A DNA stretch of 64,000 nucleotides from Cupriavidus sp. YR651. GTDB lineage: Bacteria > Pseudomonadota > Gammaproteobacteria > Burkholderiales > Burkholderiaceae. The stretch's first letter is position 1. Each line of letters opens with the position of its first letter. Shown here piece by piece: positions 8,349 through 16,674 of this stretch. Where the stretch lies: assembly GCF_900101625.1 (NCBI RefSeq), contig NZ_FMYZ01000005.1, positions 248,001 to 312,000 of the forward strand, written 5' to 3'. Under the pieces are notes generated by a model that saw only the letters and a program-made list of their open reading frames with translations, was not told the DNA's origin and did not search any database. Position numbers and translations under genes: made by a program.

Positions 8349-9559
8349 GCGAGCACACCGATAGGCCAGGGGACGAATTCGTTCTCCCCCACTCCAAGGT
8401 TTTCGCTGCGCGTCTGTTTTCCCGATGCGTGCGCAAGGATCTCGGCGAAGATGCGCTGCCCCATGGCCTCCACGGAAATCGCCCCGTCGGCAACGGGCCC
8501 GCAGTCGATATCGAGATCGTCTTCGAACTTCGCATACAGCGCACTGCTGTCCGCCAGCTTCAGCGTGGGGGTTGGCAAGGCGCCAAACGCCGTACCCGTG
8601 GCGGTGGTCACGCAGATCAGGTTGGCGCCTGCGGCGACCTGGCCCGTCGCGGATACCGCAACATAGGCTGGCGCATCCATGAAGACGAGTCCGTGCGACG
8701 TCACCGGCTGCGCGTACGCGGTGACCGCTTCCAGCGCGGTGTGGCCGGCGCGTTGCAGCCCAGCAGCGGCGATCCCGGCCGAGCGTGTGCTGGCCGGCTT
8801 CAGTCGTGTGTCGCGGCCCGCGTGATAGCTGCGCCACCAGTCGACACGCGCCTGCAACGCCGCGGCAACTTCCGCCGACGCGGCGCGTGCGGCCAGGTCC
8901 GCGCCACTTTGCACGACATCGGCGGTGCCAGAGAGCAGCGCCGTGCCACCGGCGGCCACCAGCAGATCCACAGCGGCACCCAGCGCGCGATCGGCATGCG
9001 TGGCGGCGGTGCCTTCGCGGCCAGCCGTTTGCAGGCCAACCGTCAGGTACGCCGCCGAGACCGGTTCGCGGCGGCAGTCGTCTGCGATGGGCAGCATCTG
9101 CTCGATCTCGGCGATCCCCGCCTCGATCGTGTTCGCCGTACCGCCCAGCTCCTGCATCACCAAAGTCTTGAGCAACGGGCCGGTTACCAGTTTCTCCTGC
9201 TCCATGAAGCCATAGATGTTGTTGCGCTCGCAGCCCAGGGCGATCACGAGACCGCCGGCGATGTTGGGATTGCGCAGCGTGCCGGCGATGGTCCGGCGCA
9301 GCAGGTCCATCGGTTCACCGGTCATCTCCATGCCGCAACCAATTTCATGGACGAACGGCACGACGCCATCGACATTGGGAAAGTCGGCAAGGCGCGCTTC
9401 GGTGAACCAGTCGGCGATCTTGCGGGCCACGGTCGCGCCGCAGTTGCCAACCACGAACACGCCCAGGTAGTTGCGGGTGGCCACGCGGCCGTCGGCCCGC
9501 ACGATGCCGTCGAACGTGGGCTTCACCGTATCTGCCGGGAGGATGAAATCTGACTGCAT
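8345..9559 (-). CDS. UxaA/GarD-family protein lacking SAF domain (paralogue B)
   Basis: 404-residue paralogue of the next gene, starting directly at the catalytic region (FDGIVRADGRVATRNY). It keeps Cys40 (GNCGAT), Cys75 (IGCGM) and Cys110 (LGCERNN), probable metal or cluster ligands. The second half is eroded: CGGSDG has become TAGREG (178-183), SETSEIFGVEH has become SGTADVVQSGA (210-220), the SPGNNAGG loop has become STRSAGIA, and TGRG has become TATG. Alone it is unlikely to be a complete dehydratase; with paralogue A it would restore all motifs. It is the first gene of the operon, 221 bases from the divergent LacI gene. Confidence 0.87.
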   Translation of the reverse strand: MQSDFILPADTVKPTFDGIVRADGRVATRNYLGVFVVGNCGATVARKIADWFTEARLADFPNVDGVVPFVHEIGCGMEMTGEPMDLLRRTIAGTLRNPNIAGGLVIALGCERNNIYGFMEQEKLVTGPLLKTLVMQELGGTANTIEAGIAEIEQMLPIADDCRREPVSAAYLTVGLQTAGREGTAATHADRALGAAVDLLVAAGGTALLSGTADVVQSGADLAARAASAEVAAALQARVDWWRSYHAGRDTRLKPASTRSAGIAAAGLQRAGHTALEAVTAYAQPVTSHGLVFMDAPAYVAVSATGQVAAGANLICVTTATGTAFGALPTPTLKLADSSALYAKFEDDLDIDCGPVADGAISVEAMGQRIFAEILAHASGKQTRSENLGVGENEFVPWPIGVLA

Positions 9560-9697
9560 GGGTGTCTCGCGATGTCCGTCTTGTCGTGTTCCCGTGGGTA
9601 GACACGGCGGCAGACGATTCTCTGTGGATCTGTCGTGCTTCCATTCTTCGAGAAGCTCACGGACAATACAAGCCGTCCGCACGCCCGGCGCGCAGCG

Positions 9698-9716
9698 CGT
9701 CCCAGCCATTGGGACG
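9698..9716. promoter_or_regulatory. palindrome in the divergent dehydratase/LacI promoter region
   Basis: Perfect 7-bp arms CGTCCCA and TGGGACG around a 5-base centre, between paralogue B (start 9559) and the LacI gene (start 9781). It may be an operator for the LacI regulator or another factor. It differs from the 18-bp palindrome at 11989-12006, so the two sites would need different proteins or relaxed recognition. Confidence 0.35.
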
Positions 9717-9780
9717 GAATGCCCGGTCGGCACGGCAGACCCGACGGGAACGACACTTTCCGCATCGCACCACAGACTCC

Positions 9781-10800
9781 ATGCCTACCGATTCGCCCTC
9801 GCACACCAGCGGCAGCAAGATGATCGACGTGGCCCGGATGGCCGGCGTGTCGCGTGTCACGGTATCCCGCGCCATCAGCCACCCCGAGCTCGTATCGCCC
9901 GAAACGCTCGCGCAAGTGCAGGCGGCCATCGCCCAACTCGGCTACGTGCCGAACCTCAATGCAGGAAGCCTGGCCACGCGCCGCTCGCGCATCATCGGCG
10001 CCATTGTTCCCACGCTGTCGAACGCATGGTTCGCGGAGACCATGGATGGGCTGGGTGAGGTGCTCGAGGCACGCGGCTACCAGTTGCTGCTGGGGCAGTC
10101 GCGCTACCGCGACGCCGGCGAGGAGGCGCTGATCGATACCTTCATCGGCCGTCAGGTCGATGCACTGGTCCTGACAGGTGTCGACCATGGCGACGCGGTG
10201 CGGAGAAAGCTGCGGGCCTTCGGCAAGCCGGTGGTCGAGACCTGGGACCTGACCGATGACCCCATCGACATGGTCGCCGGGTTCTCGAACGAAGGCGCGG
10301 GGGCGGCTGTGGCGCGGTATCTGGCGGAACGCGGCTATCGGCATCTCGGCTTTCTCGGCGCACACGAGCATCGCGCCAACAAGCGGCTGGCAGGCTTTCG
10401 CAGTGAAGCGGCCAGACTGGGCCTGCCCGACATCGACACCGAGGTGGTGGCGCCCCCGTCGACCATCGACGATGGCGCACGGATGCTACGGGTGCTGGTG
10501 ACACGTTCCCCCGAACTGCGGGCTGTGTATTGCAGCAATGACACCCTCGGCGTTGGCGCCCTGCTGGCATGCCGCCAGGAAGGCTGGGCCGTTCCAGGCC
10601 GGATGGCCGTGGTGGGCTTCTCCGACCTGGCCATCGCTTCGGCAAGCCAGCCTGCGCTATCGAGCGTGCGGGTGCAGGCGCGTGAAATGGGCCGGCAGGC
10701 AGCGCGCATGCTGCTCGCCCGCCTTTCCGACGTTGCCGGCACGCCGATGCCCGCAGTGGCCGATCTCGGCTTCAGCGTGATCGGCCGCGAAAGCAGCTAA
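9781..10800 (+). CDS. LacI-family transcriptional regulator of sugar-acid genes
   Basis: 339-residue LacI/GalR repressor with a GntR-like (gluconate) layout. The helix-turn-helix is at about residues 15-35 (IDVARMAGVSRVTVSRAIS), with the hinge helix near residues 58-66 (NAGSLATRRS). The periplasmic-binding-like effector domain runs from about residue 72 to the end, with the usual VVGFSD strand. It is divergent from the UxaA-pair operon and converges on the UxuA-like gene. It should repress these dehydratase operons until an aldarate or aldonate is bound. The start is the ATG just before MPTDSPSHTSG; the frame is open upstream but carries no domain. Confidence 0.92.
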   Translation: MPTDSPSHTSGSKMIDVARMAGVSRVTVSRAISHPELVSPETLAQVQAAIAQLGYVPNLNAGSLATRRSRIIGAIVPTLSNAWFAETMDGLGEVLEARGYQLLLGQSRYRDAGEEALIDTFIGRQVDALVLTGVDHGDAVRRKLRAFGKPVVETWDLTDDPIDMVAGFSNEGAGAAVARYLAERGYRHLGFLGAHEHRANKRLAGFRSEAARLGLPDIDTEVVAPPSTIDDGARMLRVLVTRSPELRAVYCSNDTLGVGALLACRQEGWAVPGRMAVVGFSDLAIASASQPALSSVRVQAREMGRQAARMLLARLSDVAGTPMPAVADLGFSVIGRESS

Positions 10801-10810
10801 CGCCTGGCGC

Positions 10811-10827
10811 CTGGCGACTCGCGCCAG
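10811..10827. terminator. hairpin between convergent lacI-type and uxuA-type genes
   Basis: Arms CTGGCG and CGCCAG with a 5-base loop lie inside the 29-base gap between two converging stop codons. Without a T-tract it is only a candidate bidirectional terminator. Confidence 0.3.
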
Positions 10828-10829
10828 CC

Positions 10830-11918
10830 TCAGGCCCCGCTCGGCGTCGACCAGACACCGGCGGCCTGCAAGAGGCCACGCGTATAGCCGAGCGCGAACG
10901 ACATGAAGCGCTCGCGGTTCTCGTCGAGGTCTGAAACCGGCACGTGATCGGGACACAGCGGGCCCTGATAGCCGCCGCGCTGATAAGCCTTGATGGCCTG
11001 GAACATATCCACGTCGCCTTCGTCGGGAAACACTTCCTGGAAGTCCAGGTATCCGCCACGAATATTGCGAAAGTGGACCATGAAGATGCGGCCCGTCGAC
11101 GCAAACTCCTCGATCACCGGAATCATCGCCTTGCCGGGCTCCGTGAACATCTCGGCCACGGTGCCCTGGCAGAAATTCAGGCCGTGGTTCTTGCTCGGGC
11201 TCAGCGCCAGAAACTTGCGGATGCCGTCGGCCGATCCCACCACGTGCTCGATACCGTTCAGCCCGCCCACCGGATAGGCGGGATCATGCGGATGGCAGGC
11301 CAGTCGCACGCCAGCGCGATCCGCTGCCGGCACCAGACCCTCCACCAGGAACTCGATGGCGTCCCAGCCAGCCTTTTCCGTCACCGACGGCACGTCGCGC
11401 GCCATCTTCTGGCCGCACAACATTGCACTCCGCGCATCCCCCTCTTCCTGGTTGGTGGGATAGCCCACGCCCCAGTACGAGTGCTTGCGATCCTCCTCGG
11501 GCGAATATTCGGCATATACAAAGCCCGAGTTCCGTGCGCCCCCGCGGCCCGGCTTCAGGCCCGTGCGCGTGATGCCCACCATCTGCACGTTGTACTTGAG
11601 GCACGTGATGCCCGCGTCGGCGGCCTTCCGGATGTTCTGCGCCAGTACATCACGCTGCTTGCGGGCGCTGTCGAGATCCACCAGCGCGTCGAGCAGGATC
11701 GATCCCACGTCCAGCGCGAACACATCGAGCCTGAGACCGAAGCTCTCCACCCACTTGCGATAGTCAGCCAACTTCGACGCGTCCCACGCGCTGACCCCGC
11801 CGGACGCCGAGACAAGGTCGGTGCCGCGATTGTCGAGCACCACGCTTTCCACGCCGAGCTGCGTGGAAAGCGTGAGGCGTCGCGCATCGGGGTTGAGCAA
11901 TTGTTCGCTGATATACAT
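10830..11918 (-). CDS. mannonate dehydratase (UxuA)-family protein
   Basis: 362-residue TIM-barrel protein of the UxuA family. The probable metal ligands of the family are all present: His209 (ACHPHDP), Cys250 (LNFCQGT), His282 (MVHFRNIRG) and Asp324 (CPDHVP). FQEVFPDEGDVDMF also matches the family. UxuA removes water from D-mannonate to give 2-keto-3-deoxygluconate. In this island the true substrate may be another aldonate, because no uronate isomerase or UxuB oxidoreductase is present. It is divergent from the GudP-like transporter across a region with a perfect palindrome. Confidence 0.88.
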   Translation of the reverse strand: MYISEQLLNPDARRLTLSTQLGVESVVLDNRGTDLVSASGGVSAWDASKLADYRKWVESFGLRLDVFALDVGSILLDALVDLDSARKQRDVLAQNIRKAADAGITCLKYNVQMVGITRTGLKPGRGGARNSGFVYAEYSPEEDRKHSYWGVGYPTNQEEGDARSAMLCGQKMARDVPSVTEKAGWDAIEFLVEGLVPAADRAGVRLACHPHDPAYPVGGLNGIEHVVGSADGIRKFLALSPSKNHGLNFCQGTVAEMFTEPGKAMIPVIEEFASTGRIFMVHFRNIRGGYLDFQEVFPDEGDVDMFQAIKAYQRGGYQGPLCPDHVPVSDLDENRERFMSFALGYTRGLLQAAGVWSTPSGA

Positions 11919-11988
11919 GAGATGTCTCCGTTACTTCCGTTAGCGGGTTGGTGGGGAACGCGCCCCCAAAGCCAGCCACAAATCTTCA

Positions 11989-12006
11989 AATGAACACGTG
12001 TTCATT
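11989..12006. promoter_or_regulatory. perfect 18-bp palindrome, probable LacI-type operator
   Basis: AATGAACAC followed by its exact complement GTGTTCATT, centred on CG. Even-length symmetry with a central CG is typical of LacI-family operators. It lies in the 287-base divergent region between the UxuA-like gene and the sugar-acid transporter, the natural place for the LacI regulator encoded at 9781 to control both arms. Confidence 0.65.
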
Positions 12007-12127
12007 GTTGCCGCTACGGGCCGGAGCGACAAGAAGCGCCGGCAGCACCCTCTGCAGCGACGGCGCCGTTTGTCCCACTGTGTGGGACGCTTTCCAATGC
12101 TCGGCGAATCCGGCCTTTCCCGATGTG

Positions 12128-12137
12128 CACGTGTTCA
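12128..12137. promoter_or_regulatory. second half-site related to the 18-bp palindrome
   Basis: CACGTGTTCA matches the right-hand part of the palindrome at 11989-12006, including the CACGTG core, 133 bases further on and 69 bases before the transporter start. The left arm is imperfect. A second operator for looping repression is plausible. Confidence 0.4.
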
Positions 12138-12205
12138 CTACGATGCGGCCAGGTAGCCCGAAACAACATCTCGCGGGCACGACAAGATCTATCCGGAGAC
12201 GCTGT

Positions 12206-13612
12206 ATGTCCGCTTCACATCACCCGGCTGCCCCTAAAGCCGGCTTCCATCGCTACATCACCCTCGCGCTGATCACCATCGTGCTGGCGCTGAGCACCGG
12301 CGACCGCGCCACGCTGTCGGTGGCCGGTCCGCATATGTCGAAGGATCTTGGTCTGGACGCCGTGCAGATGGGCTGGTTGTTTTCTTCGTTTGCCTGGGCC
12401 TATGTGCTGAGCCAGGTGCCGGCCGGCTGGCTGGTCGATCGCATCGGCGCGAAGGCAGCGATCACGGCCGGCCTCGTGCTCTGGTCGGCCACCACCTTGC
12501 TGATGGGTGCCGTCCACTGGTTCAGCTTCGCGTTTGCCGCGCTGCTGGTGCTGCGCTTCCTGCTCGGTGCGATGGAGTCTCCGGTGGGCCCGGCCTCTGG
12601 CCGCGTCATCGCCGCGTGGTTCCCGGCATCCGAGCGAGGCGTGGCAGGCGCCATCTTCAACAGCGCCCAATACTTGTCACTGGTCATCTTCACACCGCTG
12701 ATGGGCTGGCTTGACCACCAGTTCGGCTGGAACCACATCTTCACGGTGATGGGTGGCCTGGGCATCCTGCTGGCGCTGGTCTGGATGCGCAAATACTTTT
12801 CCCCAGCCGAGCATCCACGCGTGTCGCCAGCGGAAATTGCACATATCGAGGCGGGTGGCGCACTGGTCCACCTCGGCGGCAAGCGCAGCAGCGATGCAGC
12901 CGCGCCGCGACTGGGCGATCTCGGGCAACTCTTTCGCAGCCGGATGCTGGTGGGCATCTTCATTGCGCAGTACTGCATCACGTCGATCACGTGGTTCTTC
13001 GTGTCGTGGTTTCCGAGCTATCTGGTCAACGGCCGCGGCTTCTCGATCCTGCAAGCGGGCTTCGTTGCCGCCGTGCCGGCCATTTGCGGCTTCATCGGCG
13101 GCGTCTCCACGGGTTTTGTGTCCGATGCACTGCTGCGTCGCACAGGTTCGCTCACGCTCGCACGCAAGCTGCCGATTACCGTGGGCCTGCTGCTAAGCGC
13201 CAGCATGATCGCCTGCAACTACGTCGATACCGACTGGCTGGTGATCGCGCTGATGAGTCTCGCGTTCTTCGGCAAGGGCTTCGGCTCGCTCGGCTGGACT
13301 GTCGTGGCCGACACGGCACCGGCGCGCATCGTCGGCAGCACGGGCGGCGTGTTCAACGCCGTGGGCAACGTGGCGGGCATCGTCACGCCGATCGTCATCG
13401 GCTACATCATTGCCGAGACGCACTCATTCAATGGCGCGCTGGTCTATGTCGGCGCGCACGGCCTCATCGCAATCCTCTGCTACTGGCTCGTGGTAGGCCG
13501 CATCGAGCGCATGGAGTTGTCCGGGGAAGCCGCCCCGCGCAGGCCGGACTCATCCCCTCGGCGAGGCCATGGCTTCGGCGCTACGGCCACCGACGCCAAA
13601 TCCTCCGCATGA
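12206..13612 (+). CDS. MFS sugar-acid transporter (GudP/ExuT-like)
   Basis: 468-residue major facilitator of the anion:cation symporter group, with about 12 hydrophobic helices starting at residue 15. Group features are LSTGDRATLSVAGP in helix 1 (the glucarate/hexuronate porter form) and GWLVDRIGAKAA after helix 2. It should import hexarates or hexonates with protons. An ATCCGGAGAC Shine-Dalgarno region precedes the ATG at 12206. The IlvD/Edd dehydratase follows 18 bases later in the same operon. The long polar tail (about residue 435 on, rich in R, P and S) is unusual but probably just a cytoplasmic extension. Confidence 0.9.
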   Translation: MSASHHPAAPKAGFHRYITLALITIVLALSTGDRATLSVAGPHMSKDLGLDAVQMGWLFSSFAWAYVLSQVPAGWLVDRIGAKAAITAGLVLWSATTLLMGAVHWFSFAFAALLVLRFLLGAMESPVGPASGRVIAAWFPASERGVAGAIFNSAQYLSLVIFTPLMGWLDHQFGWNHIFTVMGGLGILLALVWMRKYFSPAEHPRVSPAEIAHIEAGGALVHLGGKRSSDAAAPRLGDLGQLFRSRMLVGIFIAQYCITSITWFFVSWFPSYLVNGRGFSILQAGFVAAVPAICGFIGGVSTGFVSDALLRRTGSLTLARKLPITVGLLLSASMIACNYVDTDWLVIALMSLAFFGKGFGSLGWTVVADTAPARIVGSTGGVFNAVGNVAGIVTPIVIGYIIAETHSFNGALVYVGAHGLIAILCYWLVVGRIERMELSGEAAPRRPDSSPRRGHGFGATATDAKSSA

Positions 13613-13630
13613 CATGCAACCGAGAACATC

Positions 13631-15361
13631 ATGGCTGAACTGAAGACGCTGCGCAGCGAGCGCTGGCTTGGGCGAGACGACTTTCGTACCTTCAATCATC
13701 GCTCCCGCGTGATGCAGATGGGCTACGACAAGAAGGATTGGGAAGGCAAGCCGGTCATTGCGATCCTGAACAACTGGTCGGACTACAACCCCTGCCACAT
13801 GCATTTCAAGCATCGCGTGGAGGAGGTCAAGCGCGGCGTCCTGCAGGCGGGTGGATTTCCCCTCGAAATTCAGACGGTCTCCCTGGGCGAGAACCTGATC
13901 AAGCCATCCGCCCTGCTCTATCGCAACATGCTGGCGATGGAAGTCGAGGAAATGATTCGCGCCTATCCGGCCGACGGCGTGGTGCTGATGGGTGGTTGCG
14001 ACAAGACCACACCCGCGATGCTGTTGGGCGCCACCAGCGCCAACCTGCCAAGCATCTTCCTGCCGGCCGGGCCGATGCTGCGCGGCAACTGGGGTGGAAA
14101 GACGCTCGGCTCCGGCTCCGATGCGTTCAAGTACTGGGACGACAAGCGCGCCGGCATCATCAGCAACGATGAATGGGACGCCATTGTCGGTGGCATCGCC
14201 CGCAGCCACGGCACCTGCATGACGATGGGCACGGCCAGCACCATGACCGCGATTGCCGAGGCACTTGGCATGACGCTGCCCGGTGCCTCGTCGATCCCCG
14301 CCGTTGACGCCAGTCACCAGCGCATGGCCACCAACGTGGGCCGGCGCATCGTCGAGATGGTGGCCGAGGACCTCCGCCCCTCGCGTATTCAGACGCGCGA
14401 CGCCTTCCTGAACGCGATTACCGTGGCCATGGCGATGGGATGCTCCACCAACGCCATCATCCATGTCATCGCCCAGGCGCGTCGCGCCGGCCACGACATC
14501 GGCCTGAACGATTTCGACCGTATCAGCCGCGAGATCCCGGTCATCGCCAATGTCAGGCCCAGTGGCACCAGCCAGTATCTGATGGAGGATTTCTACTATG
14601 CGGGCGGGCTGCCGGCGCTGATGAAGAGGCTGGGCGCGTACCTGCGCACGGATGTATTGACCGTGACTGGCAAGTCGATCGGTGAAAACATCGCCGATGC
14701 GCGCGTCTTCAACGATGATGTGATTCGCCCGCTTTCCAACCCGGTCTATGCGGAAGGGTCATTGGCTGTACTGCGTGGCAACCTGGCACCCGATGGCTGC
14801 GTGATCAAGCCGAGCGCGATGAGCGAGAAGTTCCTCGTCCATCAGGGGCCGGCCATTGTCTTTGACGACTATCCCAGCCTGAAAGCCATGCTCGAAGACG
14901 AGCACGCAGACATCACCGCAGATCATGTGATCGTCTTGCGCAATGCGGGCCCCAAGGGCGGCCCCGGCATGCCCGAGTGGGGCATGATTCCGATCTCCCA
15001 AAGGCTCCTGAAGCAGGGAGTGCGCGACATGCTTCGCATTTCCGATGCGCGCATGAGCGGCACGAGTTACGGCGCCTGCGTCCTGCATGTGTCGCCCGAA
15101 GCGTTTGTCGGCGGGAACCTGGCGCTCGTCAAGACCGGCGACCTCATCGCGGTCGATGTGCCAAACCGGCGCATCGAGGTCAGGGTCTCGGACGAGGAAC
15201 TGGCACGGCGCCGCGCGACGTGGGAGCCGCCAAAACCTCGCTTCGGACGCGGCTACGGATGGATGTTCAGCGAGCACATTCTCCAGGCTGACGAAGGGTG
15301 TGACATGGACTTCTTGCAGACGTCGTTTGGCGAAACCGCGGGCGAACCTGACATTTTCTAG
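13631..15361 (+). CDS. IlvD/Edd-family sugar-acid dehydratase
   Basis: 576-residue Fe-S dehydratase of the pentonate/aldonate branch (L-arabonate, D-xylonate, gluconate dehydratases). Cluster ligands are Cys55 (YNPCHMH), Cys123 (GGCDKTTP) and Cys196 (HGTCMTMG), consistent with the [2Fe-2S] type. Ser476 in SDARMSGTSYG matches the catalytic serine of this branch. It would turn an aldonate into a 2-keto-3-deoxy acid. It is second in the operon behind the transporter. The exact substrate cannot be told from sequence. Confidence 0.9.
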   Translation: MAELKTLRSERWLGRDDFRTFNHRSRVMQMGYDKKDWEGKPVIAILNNWSDYNPCHMHFKHRVEEVKRGVLQAGGFPLEIQTVSLGENLIKPSALLYRNMLAMEVEEMIRAYPADGVVLMGGCDKTTPAMLLGATSANLPSIFLPAGPMLRGNWGGKTLGSGSDAFKYWDDKRAGIISNDEWDAIVGGIARSHGTCMTMGTASTMTAIAEALGMTLPGASSIPAVDASHQRMATNVGRRIVEMVAEDLRPSRIQTRDAFLNAITVAMAMGCSTNAIIHVIAQARRAGHDIGLNDFDRISREIPVIANVRPSGTSQYLMEDFYYAGGLPALMKRLGAYLRTDVLTVTGKSIGENIADARVFNDDVIRPLSNPVYAEGSLAVLRGNLAPDGCVIKPSAMSEKFLVHQGPAIVFDDYPSLKAMLEDEHADITADHVIVLRNAGPKGGPGMPEWGMIPISQRLLKQGVRDMLRISDARMSGTSYGACVLHVSPEAFVGGNLALVKTGDLIAVDVPNRRIEVRVSDEELARRRATWEPPKPRFGRGYGWMFSEHILQADEGCDMDFLQTSFGETAGEPDIF

Positions 15362-15362
15362 A

Positions 15363-15391
15363 TTCGCGCCCTTGAACGCTTCCAGCGCGAA
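15363..15391 (+). terminator. hairpin after the dehydratase gene
   Basis: Arms TTCGCGC and GCGCGAA separated by 15 bases, immediately after the stop of the IlvD/Edd gene. The loop is long and no T-tract follows, so it is a weak candidate. Confidence 0.3.
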
Positions 15392-15488
15392 CTCGGTGAC
15401 AGAGTCCGGTAGCCAGGACTATGAGCATAGGCAGCGCACGGGCGGGCGGGAACAAAGAAATCTGCATGCCGATATACCGGCGCAGCCG

Positions 15489-15511
15489 ATAACTAATACC
15501 AAAATCATTCC
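15489..15511 (+). promoter_or_regulatory. AT-rich box upstream of sulfonate transporter operon
   Basis: An isolated A/T-rich patch (ATAACTAATACC then AAAATCATTCC) in otherwise GC-rich DNA, 63 bases before the ABC receptor gene. Sulfonate operons are usually activated by CysB/Cbl-type LysR proteins at AT-rich sites. The position fits, but the assignment is inferred. Confidence 0.35.
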
Positions 15512-15573
15512 TTCAGTACAGATGGTCATGGCGCTTATCGTGAGACCCGCCCTCTCAATCGATAAACGCCCCG

Positions 15574-16674
15574 ATGACCCTGCGCCTCAATCCTGCACGC
15601 CGCGCCGCCATGCGCCAGATTGGCCGATATGGCCTCGGTGCCGCCGCGCTGTTCTCGACGTTCCACGCGTCGGCCGCCACACGTCCCGATGTGATCCGCA
15701 TTGGCGTGGCGCAACCCGCCACGGGCACACCGCCGACGTTCGCGGGCAGCTCGCTGTCAATCGCCCACGCCAAGGGCTGGTTCGAGGAGGCGTTCAAGCC
15801 GGCCGGGACCAAGGTCGAGTGGTTCTTCTTCAAGGGCGCCGGCCCCGCAGTCAATGAAGCGCTGACCAATCGCCAGCTCGACTTCGCGCTACAGGGCGAC
15901 CTGCCGTCGATCGTGGCGCGTGCCGCCGGCCTCAAGACGCGGCTCGTGCTGGCCACGGGCGTGCGTTCGAATATCTATATCGGCGTGCCGCCGGATTCCC
16001 CGCTGAAGTCCGTTGCCGATCTGCGCGGCAAGCGCGTGTCGCTGTTCAAAGGCACCAATATGCACCTGCCGGCGCTGCGTCTGCTGGAGGCCAACGGGCT
16101 CAGCGACAAGGACCTGCGCCTGCTGAACCTGGACACCGCCGGCTATCTGGCCGCGCTGAGCACGCGCGATATCGATGCGGCGATCGGCGCGATGGACATC
16201 CTGCGGCTCCGCGACAAGGGCGCCGTACGCATCCTCTATACCAGCAAGAACCAGTCGCCGATCTACACGCGGCAGAGCCACGTGCTGGTGACCGAAGAGT
16301 TCAGCACCCGCTACCCCGAAGCGACGCAGCAGTTCGTCAAGACCGCCGTCGAAGCCGCGCGCTGGGCGTCCGACGAATCCCATCGCGAGGAGGTGCTGCG
16401 CACCTGGGCGCGCGCGGGTACGCCCTACGAGCACTGGAAAGAGGACTTCGACGGAGAGCCACTGCGCGTCCGAATCAATCCGAACTTCGACCCGTTCCTG
16501 GTCTCGCGCTACAAGGACGCCAGCGAGCAGGCGTTCCGCTTTCGCCTGAGCCGAGCACGCTTCGATGTCGATCAATGGATCGACCAGCGCTACCTGCGGG
16601 CCGCGCTGGACGACCTGCGTCTGCAGAGCTACTGGCCGATCTATCAACCAAACGGCAAGATCCTCGGAGCATGA
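15574..16674 (+). CDS. ABC transporter substrate-binding protein (SsuA/aliphatic sulfonate type)
   Basis: 366-residue periplasmic receptor of the nitrate/sulfonate/taurine ABC family. A signal peptide with RR and a hydrophobic stretch ends near HASAATRP (about residue 35). The family signature regions are [22 protein letters not shown], [18 protein letters not shown] and [13 protein letters not shown]. It should capture sulfonates or sulfate esters for import by the two permeases and ATPase that follow. The stop overlaps the start of the first permease. A later in-frame ATG (MRQIGRYG) could also be the start without losing the signal. Confidence 0.88.
   Translation: MTLRLNPARRAAMRQIGRYGLGAAALFSTFHASAATRPDVIRIGVAQPATGTPPTFAGSSLSIAHAKGWFEEAFKPAGTKVEWFFFKGAGPAVNEALTNRQLDFALQGDLPSIVARAAGLKTRLVLATGVRSNIYIGVPPDSPLKSVADLRGKRVSLFKGTNMHLPALRLLEANGLSDKDLRLLNLDTAGYLAALSTRDIDAAIGAMDILRLRDKGAVRILYTSKNQSPIYTRQSHVLVTEEFSTRYPEATQQFVKTAVEAARWASDESHREEVLRTWARAGTPYEHWKEDFDGEPLRVRINPNFDPFLVSRYKDASEQAFRFRLSRARFDVDQWIDQRYLRAALDDLRLQSYWPIYQPNGKILGA

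Noticed and set aside
6732..8666. 644-codon open frame on the plus strand opposite the UxaA-type genes
   Set aside because: It is a high-GC antisense shadow: no domain, Arg/His-rich composition, and fully covered by well-supported minus-strand genes.
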